Source: Dinoroseobacter sp039192165 (GTDB taxonomy: Bacteria > Pseudomonadota > Alphaproteobacteria > Rhodobacterales > Rhodobacteraceae). Taken from it: 64,000 nucleotides of DNA. The notes beneath the pieces were generated by a model. It was not told the DNA's origin, ran no database searches, and worked only from the letters and a program-made list of their open reading frames with translations. Both the position numbers and the translations under genes were made by a program. Numbering within the stretch: position 1 is the first letter of the stretch; the number at the start of each line of letters is the position of its first letter. The stretch is from contig JBCCXD010000013.1 of the NCBI GenBank assembly GCA_039192165.1, forward strand, positions 1-64,000. Direction: 5' to 3'. Shown one piece after another: positions 40,246 to 49,423 of this stretch.

Positions 40246-41064
40246 ATGGAAACGATTTCAAACGACCTGAGCCAAATGGCCGGACCTTATTTACCGCTCC
40301 TGTGGAGCGCTGCGAAAGCCCTGATCGTTCTAGTCATAGGCTGGATCGTAGCCGGGCGGGTGGGAGCGATTACCCGCAACCGAATTAATCGCGCGCCGCA
40401 CATCGATAAGACCATAGGAAATTTTGCGGCGAGCATGGTGAAATGGGTGATCCTGCTTATGGTGCTGGTCGCCGTGCTGGGGATATTCGGGATCGAGGCA
40501 ACAAGCCTTGTCGCGGTATTCGGTGCTGCCACTTTGGCAATCGGTCTGGCTCTTCAAGGGACACTGGCCGATCTGGCCGCCGGGTTTATGCTGATCATTT
40601 TCCGTCCCTACAAGCTGGGCGATTTCATTGATGTTGGCGGAACCTCGGGAACGGTACAGGACCTCAACCTGTTCGTGACCGAACTGGTTACCCCAGATAA
40701 CGTCCAGATCATTGTGCCCAACGGACAGGCCTGGGGCAGCATCATCACGAACTTTTCGGCGCATGATACGCGGCGGGTCGATCTGGTTTACGGTATCGAT
40801 TACGGGGACGATGCTGAAAAAGCGAAATCCATCATTCTTCGGATTGCGGCCGAAGATGAGCGCACGCTGAGCGATCCCGAGCCTTGGGTGCGGGTGACCA
40901 ATCTGGGCGACAGTTCGGTCGATCTGACCGCACGCATCTGGTGCAACGCGGCGGATTACTGGGAGCTGAAATTCGCCCTGACCCAGAAGGTCAAAGAAGC
41001 GTTTGATGCTGAAAACATCTCGATCCCCTATCCGCATTCGGTCGAGATCCAGAAAGCCGGCTGA
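40246..41064 (+). CDS. mscS: MscS-family mechanosensitive channel
   Basis: This 272-residue protein has three N-terminal helices, the pore-lining helix TSLVAVFGAATLAIGLALQGTLADLAAGFMLIIFRPYKLGDFIDVGG typical of MscS TM3, the beta domain with IVPNGQAWGSIITNFS, and the C-terminal alpha/beta domain ending IPYPHSVEI. It releases solutes upon hypo-osmotic shock and forms heptamers. It is a single gene, divergent from the GST-nadX pair, with a strong terminator. Confidence 0.95.
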   Translation: METISNDLSQMAGPYLPLLWSAAKALIVLVIGWIVAGRVGAITRNRINRAPHIDKTIGNFAASMVKWVILLMVLVAVLGIFGIEATSLVAVFGAATLAIGLALQGTLADLAAGFMLIIFRPYKLGDFIDVGGTSGTVQDLNLFVTELVTPDNVQIIVPNGQAWGSIITNFSAHDTRRVDLVYGIDYGDDAEKAKSIILRIAAEDERTLSDPEPWVRVTNLGDSSVDLTARIWCNAADYWELKFALTQKVKEAFDAENISIPYPHSVEIQKAG

Positions 41065-41069
41065 AGGAA

Positions 41070-41096
41070 AAGGCGCCCCATTGGGCGCCTTTTTTT
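41070..41096. terminator. Terminator between convergent mscS and ald
   Basis: AAGGCGCCC (41070-41078), loop CATT, GGGCGCCTT (41083-41091) and a T-run to 41097 form a strong intrinsic terminator for mscS. It also stands directly after the ald stop on the other strand, where an AAAA tract supplies T residues, so it can serve both. Confidence 0.9.
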
Positions 41097-41099
41097 AGC

Positions 41100-42215
41100 T
41101 CAGGCCGCGAGGAGGTCGGTGTCTGTGACCGGCAGGCCCAACGCTTCACCAACCGCGCGATAGGTCAATTTGCCCGCATGTACATTAAGGCCTGCCCGCA
41201 GATGCGGATCGTCCGCAACGGCGTCCCGCCAGCCCTTGTCGGCAAGGTTGAGCATATAGGGCAGTGTGGCATTCGACAGCGCGAGTGTTGCCGTGCGCGC
41301 CACTGCACCTGGCATATTGGCTACGCAGTAATGCATGATGCCGTCAACTTCGTAGATCGGGTCCTGGTGCGTTGTTGCGCGGGAGGTTTCGAAGCAGCCG
41401 CCCTGATCGATGGCAACATCAACAATTGCGGCACCGGTCTTCATGTCAGAAAGCTGGGCACGGCTTACGAGCTTGGGCGCGGCAGCGCCTGGCACCAAGA
41501 CTGCGCCAATGACCATGTCGGCGCGCGCAACTTCTTCGGCGGTATTTGCCCGACTTGCATAACGCGTGCTGAAAACGCCGCCGAACACTTCGTCCAGATG
41601 GCGGATGCGTGACAGTGACCGGTCAAGGACAGTTACACGCGCACCCATGCCCGCAGCGATGCGTGCAGCATGAGTTCCCACCACACCTCCGCCGATAACG
41701 GCAACTTCGGCGGGGCCCACGCCAGGGACGCCGCCCATCAGAACGCCGCGCCCGCCATTGGCCTTTTGCAGGGTCCATGCCCCCATCTGCGGGGCCAGCC
41801 GTCCAGCGACTTCGGACATTGGAGCAAGTAGCGGCAGTGAGCCATCCGGTGCGGTGACGGTCTCGTACGCAATTGCCGTAACGCCCGACGCAAGAAGATC
41901 GCGGGTCTGTTCTGGGTCCGGTGCAAGGTGGAGGTACGTGAACAGCAGCTGACCTTCGCGCAGCATAGCGCGCTCCACGGCCTGCGGCTCCTTGACCTTT
42001 ATGATCATGTCGGCACGTGCGAAGATCTCTTGGGCGGTATCCACGATTTCGGCGCCTGCTGCAGCATAAACGGTGTCTTCAAATCCTGAGCCCGTGCCAG
42101 CGCCTTTTTGGACGATGACGCTGTGGCCATGCGCGATGGCCTCGGCGGCGGCGTTCGGGGTCAGACCGACGCGAAACTCTTGGGGTTTGATTTCGGTTGG
42201 GCAGCCAATCAGCAT
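41100..42215 (-). CDS. ald: Alanine dehydrogenase
   Basis: This 371-residue enzyme has MLIGCPTEIKPQEFRVGLTPNAAAEAIAHGHSVIVQKGAGTGSGF at the start, KVKEPQAVERAMLREGQLLFTYLHLAPDPEQTRDLL (pyruvate site), and the NAD-binding VAVIGGGVVGTHAARIAAGMGARVTVLDRS. It reversibly converts L-alanine to pyruvate and ammonia. A GGGAGG site lies 5 bp before ATG 42215. It is divergent from an Lrp-type regulator gene, the usual arrangement when the regulator controls ald. Confidence 0.97.
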   Translation of the reverse strand: MLIGCPTEIKPQEFRVGLTPNAAAEAIAHGHSVIVQKGAGTGSGFEDTVYAAAGAEIVDTAQEIFARADMIIKVKEPQAVERAMLREGQLLFTYLHLAPDPEQTRDLLASGVTAIAYETVTAPDGSLPLLAPMSEVAGRLAPQMGAWTLQKANGGRGVLMGGVPGVGPAEVAVIGGGVVGTHAARIAAGMGARVTVLDRSLSRIRHLDEVFGGVFSTRYASRANTAEEVARADMVIGAVLVPGAAAPKLVSRAQLSDMKTGAAIVDVAIDQGGCFETSRATTHQDPIYEVDGIMHYCVANMPGAVARTATLALSNATLPYMLNLADKGWRDAVADDPHLRAGLNVHAGKLTYRAVGEALGLPVTDTDLLAA

Positions 42216-42289
42216 GTGAACCTCCCTGCTGAGGATGGGTTTTTTGATGCATCAAGCATGACAGAACCGAGATGAATTGCTTTGAAAAC

Positions 42290-42336
42290 TTGCGCGTATT
42301 ACAGTACATTCTCACAAGAATTTTGCGTGTTCAGTA
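42290..42336. promoter_or_regulatory. Related repeats in the ald/lrp divergent promoter
   Basis: TTGCGCGTATTACAGTA (42290-42306) and TTGCGTGTTCAGTA (42323-42336) are imperfect copies about 33 bp apart in the 142-bp divergent region. Spaced degenerate copies are typical of Lrp-family binding; a role in control of ald and autoregulation is inferred from this position. Confidence 0.45.
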
Positions 42337-42357
42337 AATTATTAAGGAAAACTTTGC

Positions 42358-42822
42358 GTGCAAACGAATCTAGACGAGACAGATTTGCGCTTGCTGGCTG
42401 CTTTGCAGCGGGAAGGACGCCTGTCAAATGCTGAGCTGTCAGAACGCGTGCACCTTTCGCCTTCAGCCTGCCACCGGCGTGTCGCGCGGATGGAGGAAGC
42501 CGGCGTGATCCGCGACTATGTTGCGTTGCTTGACCCGCGTGCCGTCAACCGAAAGACAACCGCATTTGTAGAGATCACCTTGAGTGGCCAGGCTGACGAG
42601 GTGCTGGCCGAGTTCGAGGCAGCGGTGGCGCGCATCCCGGATGTACTGGAGTGTCATCTGATGGCGGGTTCTGCTGACTACTTGTTGAAGGTTGTCGCAG
42701 CGGATACCGAGGACTTCGCCGCCATTCATCGCCGGTATCTTGCCAAGCTGCCCGGGGTGGCGCAAATCCAGTCCTCATTTGCGCTGAAGACTGTGTTCAA
42801 GACCACCGCACTGCCGGTCTAG
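42358..42822 (+). CDS. Lrp/AsnC-family transcriptional regulator
   Basis: This 154-residue regulator has the N-terminal helix-turn-helix (DLRLLAALQREGRLSNAELSERVHLSPSACHRRVARMEEAGVIRDYVALLD) and the C-terminal RAM/AsnC effector domain (TTAFVEITLSGQADEVLAEFEAAVARIPDVLECHLMAGSADYLLKVVAADTEDF). It starts at GTG 42358 after AAGGA. It probably senses alanine and controls ald, from the divergent position. Its stop overlaps by 4 bp that of the convergent membrane protein gene. Confidence 0.95.
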   Translation: MQTNLDETDLRLLAALQREGRLSNAELSERVHLSPSACHRRVARMEEAGVIRDYVALLDPRAVNRKTTAFVEITLSGQADEVLAEFEAAVARIPDVLECHLMAGSADYLLKVVAADTEDFAAIHRRYLAKLPGVAQIQSSFALKTVFKTTALPV

Positions 42823-43439
42823 ATTACGCCGCGCAACACAAACGCACCCATCAGGACGGCGATTGCGGCAACCCATGAGGCCAACGCACGCCAGAAGATC
42901 ATCAGCCAGTCTGCCTCCGTCAGCATGCGACTGGCCTGAACCACGCCGGCAGGCAGAGCAATCGCGGACAGCGCTCCTCCTGCCATGCCGAACAGAAAAG
43001 GCAAAGGAAGATCGCCAAGCGGGTGGTCCTCCATCAGATAGCGCGCGCTCAATAGCATGGACGCGCCGGCAGCGAAAAGCGGTACGAGTGAAGGCAAGCG
43101 AGGTGCGATAATCCCCATACCACCGATTGCCAGCGCAATTCCTGCCAGTCCAAGCGCGCTGACAGGAGGGGCGAGGGGGCCCAGCCCGAACCCAAGAACC
43201 GCGCAAATCGCGACCACAGGCCAGGCGGCCAGCATACCTTCCTCGCGCCAGATCGAGAGGAGTAATCCAGTCCCCACAAGCACAAGTGCGGTGGGCAGGG
43301 CGAGCCAAGGTTGCGCGACACCCTGAACAAAAAGCTCGTAACCCTGTTGCCCGGCTTGAAAGGCATGCGCCTTCGCCGGGTTGCCGTGGAAGGCTGCAGA
43401 GCAGACTGCTGCGGCTGCACCGACGTGCCGTCGGATCAT
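42819..43439 (-). CDS. Membrane protein of unknown function coupled to HupE
   Basis: This 206-residue protein has about six predicted membrane helices, beginning MIRRHVGAAAAVCSAAFHGNPAKAHAF, perhaps with a signal-like start. I do not recognise a family with certainty. Its ATG overlaps the hupE stop (ATGA), which suggests a shared role such as a nickel/cobalt permease partner, as split HupE/CbtA-like systems exist. A longer open frame upstream is only the hupE antiframe. Function open. Confidence 0.65.
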   Translation of the reverse strand: MIRRHVGAAAAVCSAAFHGNPAKAHAFQAGQQGYELFVQGVAQPWLALPTALVLVGTGLLLSIWREEGMLAAWPVVAICAVLGFGLGPLAPPVSALGLAGIALAIGGMGIIAPRLPSLVPLFAAGASMLLSARYLMEDHPLGDLPLPFLFGMAGGALSAIALPAGVVQASRMLTEADWLMIFWRALASWVAAIAVLMGAFVLRGVI

Positions 43440-44020
43440 GCGATCCCGGTCAGGAACGCAGCCCCGGCAAGCGCGATCAAACCGCCTGCGCCCCGGATTG
43501 CAAGATTGCCTTTTGGGAGTTTGTTCAGGGCGCCGAGCCCGATACCCACCATGTGCAGAAGCCCGGTCGAGATGACAAATCCAATCGCGTAGGCAAACGC
43601 ATTTGCGGCATTTGGCAGTTCCGTACCATGCGCGTGTCCATGAAAGATCGCGAAGATCCCAACGATCACGGCAGCAATCCACAATGGCGCGCGCACCCAG
43701 AGCGCCACCATGAGACCCAGAACCAAGCCCGACGCGGCAATACCGGTTTCGACCGCAGGAATGGGAACGCCAAGTACACCCAATGCACCCCCAAAGGCCA
43801 TCACCAGCGGAAAGGTAAGCGGCAAGACCCAAATGGCTGGCGCCCCGAGAATGGCGCCCCAAAGGCCGACGGCGACCATAGCCACAACGTGGTCCGGGCC
43901 AAGCACCGGGTGCTTGAGCCCAGAAAGGAATCCGCCTGAAAGTCCGGTTCCTTCATGGGCCAGCACCGGCATGGACGCGGCCAAGAGCACCAGCACGCTC
44001 AGTCTAATGATTTTCAACAT
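43436..44020 (-). CDS. HupE/UreJ-family metal permease
   Basis: This 194-residue membrane protein has a signal-like start (MLKIIRLSVLVLLAASMPVLAHEGTG) and the family motif GFLSGLKHPVLGPDHVVAMVAVGLWGAILG (HP-x4-DH), plus FHGHAHGTELPNAANAFAYAIGFVISTGLLHMVGIG, rich in His. HupE/UreJ proteins transport Ni or Co into or out of the cell. No urease or hydrogenase gene is in the window, so the metal is not known. It leads a two-gene operon. Confidence 0.88.
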   Translation of the reverse strand: MLKIIRLSVLVLLAASMPVLAHEGTGLSGGFLSGLKHPVLGPDHVVAMVAVGLWGAILGAPAIWVLPLTFPLVMAFGGALGVLGVPIPAVETGIAASGLVLGLMVALWVRAPLWIAAVIVGIFAIFHGHAHGTELPNAANAFAYAIGFVISTGLLHMVGIGLGALNKLPKGNLAIRGAGGLIALAGAAFLTGIA

Positions 44021-44201
44021 TGCACTACCTGTTCTGAAATCAGTCAGGACCAGAGTAACCGAGTGAACGCGCCCGGCAAGTCATCTTGAGGACGCGCAGA
44101 CCCAGTCTACCAGTGCAGCAAGAATTCTGCGAAATGGGGAACCGACCCGCGATAGTTGGAAAGACTGTCGGCACTGCTGCCAACACACCCAAAAAAAACA
44201 A
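44021..44201. other. Intergenic gap upstream of hupE
   Basis: I see no supported gene, repeat or RNA gene between the hupE start and the rpsU terminator region. A poly-A tract (44191-44198) belongs to the rpsU terminator, read on the minus strand as T residues. Confidence 0.4.
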
Positions 44202-44225
44202 ACCCCCGGGCAGGGCCGCGGGGGT
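44202..44225 (-). terminator. Distal terminator of rpsU
   Basis: On the minus strand ACCCCCG (44225-44219) pairs with CGGGGGT (44208-44202) over a ten-base loop. TTGTTTTTTTT follows (44201-44191). It is a strong intrinsic terminator after rpsU. Confidence 0.85.
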
Positions 44226-44233
44226 CGTCTTAA

Positions 44234-44255
44234 AAGAGCGGTGTAAGCCGCTCTT
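44234..44255 (-). terminator. Proximal hairpin after rpsU
   Basis: AAGAGCGG and CCGCTCTT (44234-44241 and 44248-44255) form an eight-pair hairpin over loop TGTAAG. On the minus strand it is followed by TTAAGA. It lies about 15 bp after the rpsU stop and forms, with the second hairpin, a double terminator. Confidence 0.7.
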
Positions 44256-44270
44256 CAGCGTTGGGCGTTC

Positions 44271-44477
44271 TCAGAGAAGACCTTCGCGCTGAGCCTTTTT
44301 ACGGGCGAGCTTGCGTGCACGGCGAATGGCTTCTGCCTTCTCGCGTGCTTTCTTCTCGGACGGTTTCTCGTAATGCTGCTTGAGCTTCATTTCCCGAAAC
44401 ACACCCTCGCGCTGCAGCTTCTTTTTCAAAGCGCGCAGTGCCTGATCGACATTGTTGTCGCGAACGCTGACCTGCAT
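44271..44477 (-). CDS. rpsU: 30S ribosomal protein S21
   Basis: This 68-residue basic protein reads MQVSVRDNNVDQALRALKKKLQREGVFREMKLKQHYEKPSEKKAREKAEAIRRARKL, clearly S21 of the alphaproteobacterial type. S21 helps mRNA selection at initiation. GGAAGGTGGTG precedes the ATG. It stands alone with two hairpins downstream. Confidence 0.98.
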   Translation of the reverse strand: MQVSVRDNNVDQALRALKKKLQREGVFREMKLKQHYEKPSEKKAREKAEAIRRARKLARKKAQREGLL

Positions 44478-44594
44478 GTGGTTGTCACCACCTTCCTAAG
44501 TTAAAGTTGCTGAAAAGCAGGAGGTGGCCGTATAGCAGTGCCCCTCTACCTTGTCTAGTCGAACACGGATTTACTACGCGACGGAGGCACCCAG

Positions 44595-45296
44595 ATGACC
44601 GAGACGCAACAAACCGCAGCTGATCCGAAAGATGCAATCCTCGATGCGGCCCTGATACATGTCGCCTTCGATGGCTGGTCGGAGACAGCGCTTGCCGCCG
44701 CCTGCGCAGACGCAGGTGTCGACCGATCTGTCGCGCGTTCGATCTTTCCGCGCGGACCAATCGACCTTGCCATCGCGTTCCACAAGCGCGGGGACGCCGC
44801 AATGATTGCAAAAATTCGGTCCGAGGATATGGGCGCTCTGCGTTTCCGGGACCGGGTCGCCGCCGCCGTGCGCTTTCGCCTTGAAGCGATCGAGGACAAA
44901 GAGGCCGTTCGCCGCGGTGCTACGCTTTTTGCGCTGCCAATGTATGCGCCGGAGGGTGCGAGACTGGTCTGGGGCACAGCGGACCTGATCTGGAGCACGC
45001 TCGGAGACACCTCGACCGACGGCAACTGGTACACCAAGCGCGCAACGCTGAGCGGTGTATATTCTTCAACAGTGCTCTACTGGCTGGGCGACAGTTCGGA
45101 CGGGCACAGCGCGACCTGGGCTTTTCTCGACCGTCGCATTGACGATGTGATGAGAATCGAGGAACTCAAGGCATCGGTGAACAAAAACCCGCTGTTGCGA
45201 AATCTCTTCGCCGGGCCCAACTGGGTGCTGAGCAGGATGAAAGCGCCCAATCAGATGTCGCGTGCGGATCTTCCCGGTTCCTTCACGCCGAAATAG
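44595..45296 (+). CDS. COQ9 family ubiquinone biosynthesis protein
   Basis: This 233-residue protein has the TetR-like N-terminal helices of COQ9 (AILDAALIHVAFDGWSETALAAACADAGVDRSVARSIFPRGPIDLAIAFHKRGD) and the C-terminal domain with DLIWSTLGDTSTDGNWYTKRATLSGVYSSTVLYWLGD, which in COQ9 forms the lipid-binding pocket. COQ9 presents quinone intermediates to COQ7-type hydroxylases. GGAGG lies before ATG 44595. It is followed 9 bp later by a quinone oxidoreductase gene, so the two may form an operon. Confidence 0.92.
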   Translation: MTETQQTAADPKDAILDAALIHVAFDGWSETALAAACADAGVDRSVARSIFPRGPIDLAIAFHKRGDAAMIAKIRSEDMGALRFRDRVAAAVRFRLEAIEDKEAVRRGATLFALPMYAPEGARLVWGTADLIWSTLGDTSTDGNWYTKRATLSGVYSSTVLYWLGDSSDGHSATWAFLDRRIDDVMRIEELKASVNKNPLLRNLFAGPNWVLSRMKAPNQMSRADLPGSFTPK

Positions 45297-45305
45297 GAAG
45301 ACCAG

Positions 45306-46292
45306 ATGCCCCTGCCCGAGACCATGCGCGCTGTCGAGATTTCCCAGCCCGGCGGCCCCGTTGTTCTGCGCCCTTGCGATCGTCCGGTGCCGCAACCGCG
45401 TGCCGATCAGATTCTTGTCAAAGTGGCTTTTGCGGGTGTGAACCGACCTGATGCTCTTCAGCGGGCGGGCAATTATGCCCCGCCTCCGGGGGCGAGTGAC
45501 CTGCCTGGACTCGAGGTCGCTGGCGAAGTGGTGGGCCTTGGCGTCAACGTTACGCGTTGGACACTCGGTGATCAGGTCTGCGCGCTGACCCCGGGCGGTG
45601 GCTACGCGGAATACGTGGTTTGCCATGCCGATCACGCCCTTGGTATTCCAGAGGGTGTGCCGCTCGATCAGGCGGCCTGTTTGCCCGAGAATCACTTCAC
45701 CGTCTGGTCAAACATGGTCACCCGCGGTGGGTTGATCGGTGGTGAACGTTTTTTGGTGCACGGCGGCTCGTCCGGCATCGGCACCGTGGCGATCCAGCTT
45801 GCTGCGACACTGGGTGCCCGCGTCTTCGCGACAGCAGGCAGCGCAGAGAAGTGCGATGCTTGTGTCAGCCTAGGGGCCGAGCGGGCTATCAATTACCGAC
45901 AAGAGGATTTTGTTGAGATCCTGCGCTCCGAGGGAGGGGCGCATTTGATCCTCGATATGGTCGGTGGCGATTATCTGCCGCGCAATATCAAAACGCTCAC
46001 CGATGATGGCCGCCTTGTTCAGATCGCCTTCCTGCAGGGACCGAAAGTGGCGTTAAATTTTGCGCAGGTGATGGTCCGGCGGCTTACCATTACGGGGTCG
46101 ACTCTGCGTCCACAGTCTGACCTGGCGAAGGCTGGTATTGCGGAAGAGTTGCGCAAAACTGTCTGGCCGCTGATCGCGGCTGGCAAGATCAAGGTGGTCA
46201 TGGACAGCGAGTTCGCGCTGGAAGACGCGGCCTCGGCCCATGCACGCATGGAAAGCTCTGCGCATATCGGAAAGATCGTGCTGAAGGTCTAA
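45306..46292 (+). CDS. NAD(P)H:quinone oxidoreductase (zeta-crystallin/MDR type)
   Basis: This 328-residue medium-chain reductase lacks the structural zinc site. It has VKVAFAGVNRPDALQRAGNYAPPPGASDLPGLEVAGEVVGLG and the NADPH motif LVHGGSSGIGTVAIQLAATLGARVFATAGS. The family reduces quinones or enones by NADPH, as PIG3/TP53I3-type proteins do. GGAAGACC precedes its ATG, 9 bp after the COQ9 stop. Its stop is one base from that of the convergent RND permease gene. The natural electron acceptor is not determined by sequence. Confidence 0.9.
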   Translation: MPLPETMRAVEISQPGGPVVLRPCDRPVPQPRADQILVKVAFAGVNRPDALQRAGNYAPPPGASDLPGLEVAGEVVGLGVNVTRWTLGDQVCALTPGGGYAEYVVCHADHALGIPEGVPLDQAACLPENHFTVWSNMVTRGGLIGGERFLVHGGSSGIGTVAIQLAATLGARVFATAGSAEKCDACVSLGAERAINYRQEDFVEILRSEGGAHLILDMVGGDYLPRNIKTLTDDGRLVQIAFLQGPKVALNFAQVMVRRLTITGSTLRPQSDLAKAGIAEELRKTVWPLIAAGKIKVVMDSEFALEDAASAHARMESSAHIGKIVLKV

Positions 46293-46293
46293 A

Positions 46294-49200
46294 CTACTCT
46301 GCGGCGATTTTCAGCGCTGGCGGGCCGGTTTCAGGTCGATCTCTGACCTCAACTTCTTTCACGCGGGGCCGCACAAGTGCGAACATCGCTGGTGTGAAGT
46401 AGAAACTGATCACTGCAGACAACAGTACACCCCCTGCGATCGCCATCGCGAAGGGAGGCCAGAACCCGCCTCCTCCGAGGATCAATGGCAGGAAGCCACC
46501 GAATGTGGTCAGCGTCGTCGAGATGATATGGCGCGAGCCATCCATGACCACATCTGCCATAGCATTTGTGTCGCCGCGCGAGGCCCCGGGCGATTTCTGA
46601 AGCGCTGTCAGAATGATAATTGCGGCATTGATCGACACCCCAATGGAACCGATGACACCAATGACTGCTGTGATGCCAAACGGATACTGGAAAATCGCCA
46701 GCGACAGGATGCTGAGCCCGGCCGAAAGAATTGCTACCATGAAGGTTACACCGGCCAAGCGGAATGAGCCAAAAGCCAGCACCACCGTGGCAACAGAAAG
46801 AGTCACTATCAGCCCGAGCGGCGCGAGCAGGTTGGTGATTGTGTCATTTCGCGCGTCGGCATCCCCGCCGACTTCAAGCGTGTAGCCGTCTTGCAGGGCA
46901 AAGCCAGACGCCGCAATCGCATCCTGCGCCGAAATCAGTGCCGACTCGGGTAGCGTGCCCGCTGTGATGAAGGCTTGTATCGTATTCACCCGAGATCCGT
47001 CGCGGCGGGCGATTGGGCTATCTGAGGGGACAAGCGTGATGTCTGCGAGCGCCGATAGCGGAAGCGCAGGCAGTGTCTGGCTTGTCCCATTTCCGGACCC
47101 AGCCGGAGGCACAATCAGCAATTGCGAAATACGTTCCGCATCTCCGCGCACACTGCCACCAAGTTCGACGCGGATCGGAAGTTGTTCCGACGCTTCGATC
47201 AGAGTTGCACCAGTGGCGCCGTCGAGACCTGCCTGCAGCTGGCGCGCGATATCGGTCAGGCTCAGTCCGGCCAAACGGGCCGCAGCTTCGTCGATATTCA
47301 CTTCCAGTTTCGGAGCCCCGCCTTCCAGATTGGCGCGCACAGTTGTTATCTCAGGCACGGTCTGCAGAACAGCACGTAGGCGTTCGCCTTCCTCGCGCAG
47401 GGTGCGCAGGTCCGGGCCGACCACACGCAGCTCGATCGGAGCCTCCACGGGAGGGCCCTGGATCAGACCACGCACAAGGATCCGGGCTTCTGGATGGGCG
47501 GCGGTCAACTGAGTTTGAAGCGGGGCCAGGATACGGGCTGTGACGTCGGGAGACGTGGTCGTGACAAGAGCTTGCGCAAAGGATGGCTCGGAGCTGCGTG
47601 ATCCCACAAGGTTGTAGTAAAAGGCGGGTGCGCTTTCGCCAAGCGTCCACGCAACGCGCGTCACCCCCTCGATCCCACGCAGTTCACTGTCCATAACCGC
47701 CACAAGGCGCTGCGTCTCATCGATTGCAGTGCCGCGGGCCATTTCAACTTCGACATGGAACTGGTTGCGGTCTACGGCCGGGAAGAACTGTGGCACAAGC
47801 GTCGGGAAGGTCACAAATCCCAAAACCGGCAGGACCAGAGCCAGGGCGATGGAGCGTACTGGGTTGGCTGCCGACCAGCGCAGCGTTGCGCGGAACCAGC
47901 GACCAAGCGCGCCGGAGCGAATGCCTGCACCACGCCCTGCGTCTGGCAGAAACCAGCCAGCCAAAGCCGGTGTTACCGTCAGGGCAATGATAAGCGACCA
48001 CGTCAGCATCATCACAACAGCTACGGCGATCGACCCGACAAAGTCCCCTGCGGGACCGGGCAGCAGGATCATTGGCATGAAACTGAGCGCCGTGGTTACT
48101 GTAGACGCCAAAAGCGGCGCGGACAGCCGTTTGACTGCAGTGTCCACCGCCTCTAGTCTTGCGGCACCGGCCGCGAGCCGCTGTCGAATATCGTCGCTCA
48201 TGACAATCGCGGCGTCGACGAGCAGTCCAAGCGCTACGATCAGACCGGTCACGCTCATCTGATGAAGTGGCAGACCGATAAAATTCATGGAAGCGAGAGT
48301 CGCAAGGCTGACAAGCGGCAAGACCGCACCGACAATAAGGGCCGCGCGCAACCCGAGTGTAACCAGAAGGACCGCAATCACCAGGCCAACCCCGATAGCC
48401 ATGTTGGTGGCCACTTCGAGCAGCCTCTCCTGGGTATAGACCGACTGGTCAAATATCTGCTCGACCTGTAACTCTGACGGCAAAGTCGGGGCAAAATCAG
48501 CGACGGTTTCTTTGACCCAGCCCATCCAAACGTCGACCTGCAGTCCATTGCCAGCTTCGACGCCCAATAGGACTGCAGCCTTACCGTCGATCAGTGCGAT
48601 GCTTGCTGCGGGATCGCGAGGCGCGCGCTGGACATCCGCAATATCCGCGAGCCTGGCAATTTGTCCGTCCGCGCCGCGAACGAGGACAATGTTTCGCAGC
48701 CGCTCCAGCTCCTCGATGTCGCCTGTAACGTCAAGAAGCAGATCCGCCTGGCCGTTCAGAAGACGTCCGGACTGGACCTTTGCATCTGCCGCACGAATTG
48801 CATTCGCAACGTCATCCGGTGTTAGTCCCAGCGCCGCGGTCCGGGCGGGATCGAGACGAACGCGGATCTCCTCCTGAGGGGTCCCAAAACTCTCAACACT
48901 GGCGGTGCCGGGTACGTTGCGTAAGTCTTCGGCCAATTGCTCGGCATACCGGGCAAGGATCGCAGGGGGCAGGGTTCCGCTTACCGGGCTGACTGCGAAA
49001 ATTGCGCCAACGGCAGCGATGCCGTCACTGTCAAATTCCGGTGGCTGCACGCCGTCCGGAAAACTGCGCGCGACATCCGTCACACCGTCACGCGCTTCTG
49101 ACCATATCTGCTCAATAATGTCGGGATCGGTTGTTTCGTTCAATTCGAGGCTGATGACCGAGACGCCGGTGGAAGATGTCGATGAAATAACATCAATTTC

Positions 49201-49419
49201 GGGACGCTCGCGCATTTCCTCCTCAAGCGGTTGCGTCACCAGAGCTTCCACGCGCGACGGTTCAGCACCGGGATACAGCGTCGTGATCGTCGCGTTGAGG
49301 TTTGTTATGGTCGGGTCTTCCTGCCGGCCCAGCGAAAGAAAGGCAGATGCCCCTGCCGAGATGATGACCAGCAAGATCAGGATCACAAGACGCGGGTTCT
49401 GAAAAGTCAGCGCGCGCAT
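46294..49419 (-). CDS. RND efflux permease
   Basis: This 1041-residue inner-membrane transporter has the RND layout: one N-terminal helix, a large periplasmic loop, and helices 2-6, repeated in a second half. The relay motif in TM4 reads VALGLLVDAAIVMSDDI and the second half has GGFLPLILGGGGFWPPFAMAIAGG. ATG 49419, with GGAGG 8 bp before it and 4 bp after the adaptor stop, is better than the in-frame TTG 49440. It would pump organic compounds out using the proton gradient. An outer-membrane channel (TolC type) gene is not in the window. Confidence 0.95.
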   Translation of the reverse strand: MRALTFQNPRLVILILLVIISAGASAFLSLGRQEDPTITNLNATITTLYPGAEPSRVEALVTQPLEEEMRERPEIDVISSTSSTGVSVISLELNETTDPDIIEQIWSEARDGVTDVARSFPDGVQPPEFDSDGIAAVGAIFAVSPVSGTLPPAILARYAEQLAEDLRNVPGTASVESFGTPQEEIRVRLDPARTAALGLTPDDVANAIRAADAKVQSGRLLNGQADLLLDVTGDIEELERLRNIVLVRGADGQIARLADIADVQRAPRDPAASIALIDGKAAVLLGVEAGNGLQVDVWMGWVKETVADFAPTLPSELQVEQIFDQSVYTQERLLEVATNMAIGVGLVIAVLLVTLGLRAALIVGAVLPLVSLATLASMNFIGLPLHQMSVTGLIVALGLLVDAAIVMSDDIRQRLAAGAARLEAVDTAVKRLSAPLLASTVTTALSFMPMILLPGPAGDFVGSIAVAVVMMLTWSLIIALTVTPALAGWFLPDAGRGAGIRSGALGRWFRATLRWSAANPVRSIALALVLPVLGFVTFPTLVPQFFPAVDRNQFHVEVEMARGTAIDETQRLVAVMDSELRGIEGVTRVAWTLGESAPAFYYNLVGSRSSEPSFAQALVTTTSPDVTARILAPLQTQLTAAHPEARILVRGLIQGPPVEAPIELRVVGPDLRTLREEGERLRAVLQTVPEITTVRANLEGGAPKLEVNIDEAAARLAGLSLTDIARQLQAGLDGATGATLIEASEQLPIRVELGGSVRGDAERISQLLIVPPAGSGNGTSQTLPALPLSALADITLVPSDSPIARRDGSRVNTIQAFITAGTLPESALISAQDAIAASGFALQDGYTLEVGGDADARNDTITNLLAPLGLIVTLSVATVVLAFGSFRLAGVTFMVAILSAGLSILSLAIFQYPFGITAVIGVIGSIGVSINAAIIILTALQKSPGASRGDTNAMADVVMDGSRHIISTTLTTFGGFLPLILGGGGFWPPFAMAIAGGVLLSAVISFYFTPAMFALVRPRVKEVEVRDRPETGPPALKIAAE

Positions 49420-49423
49420 CTGT

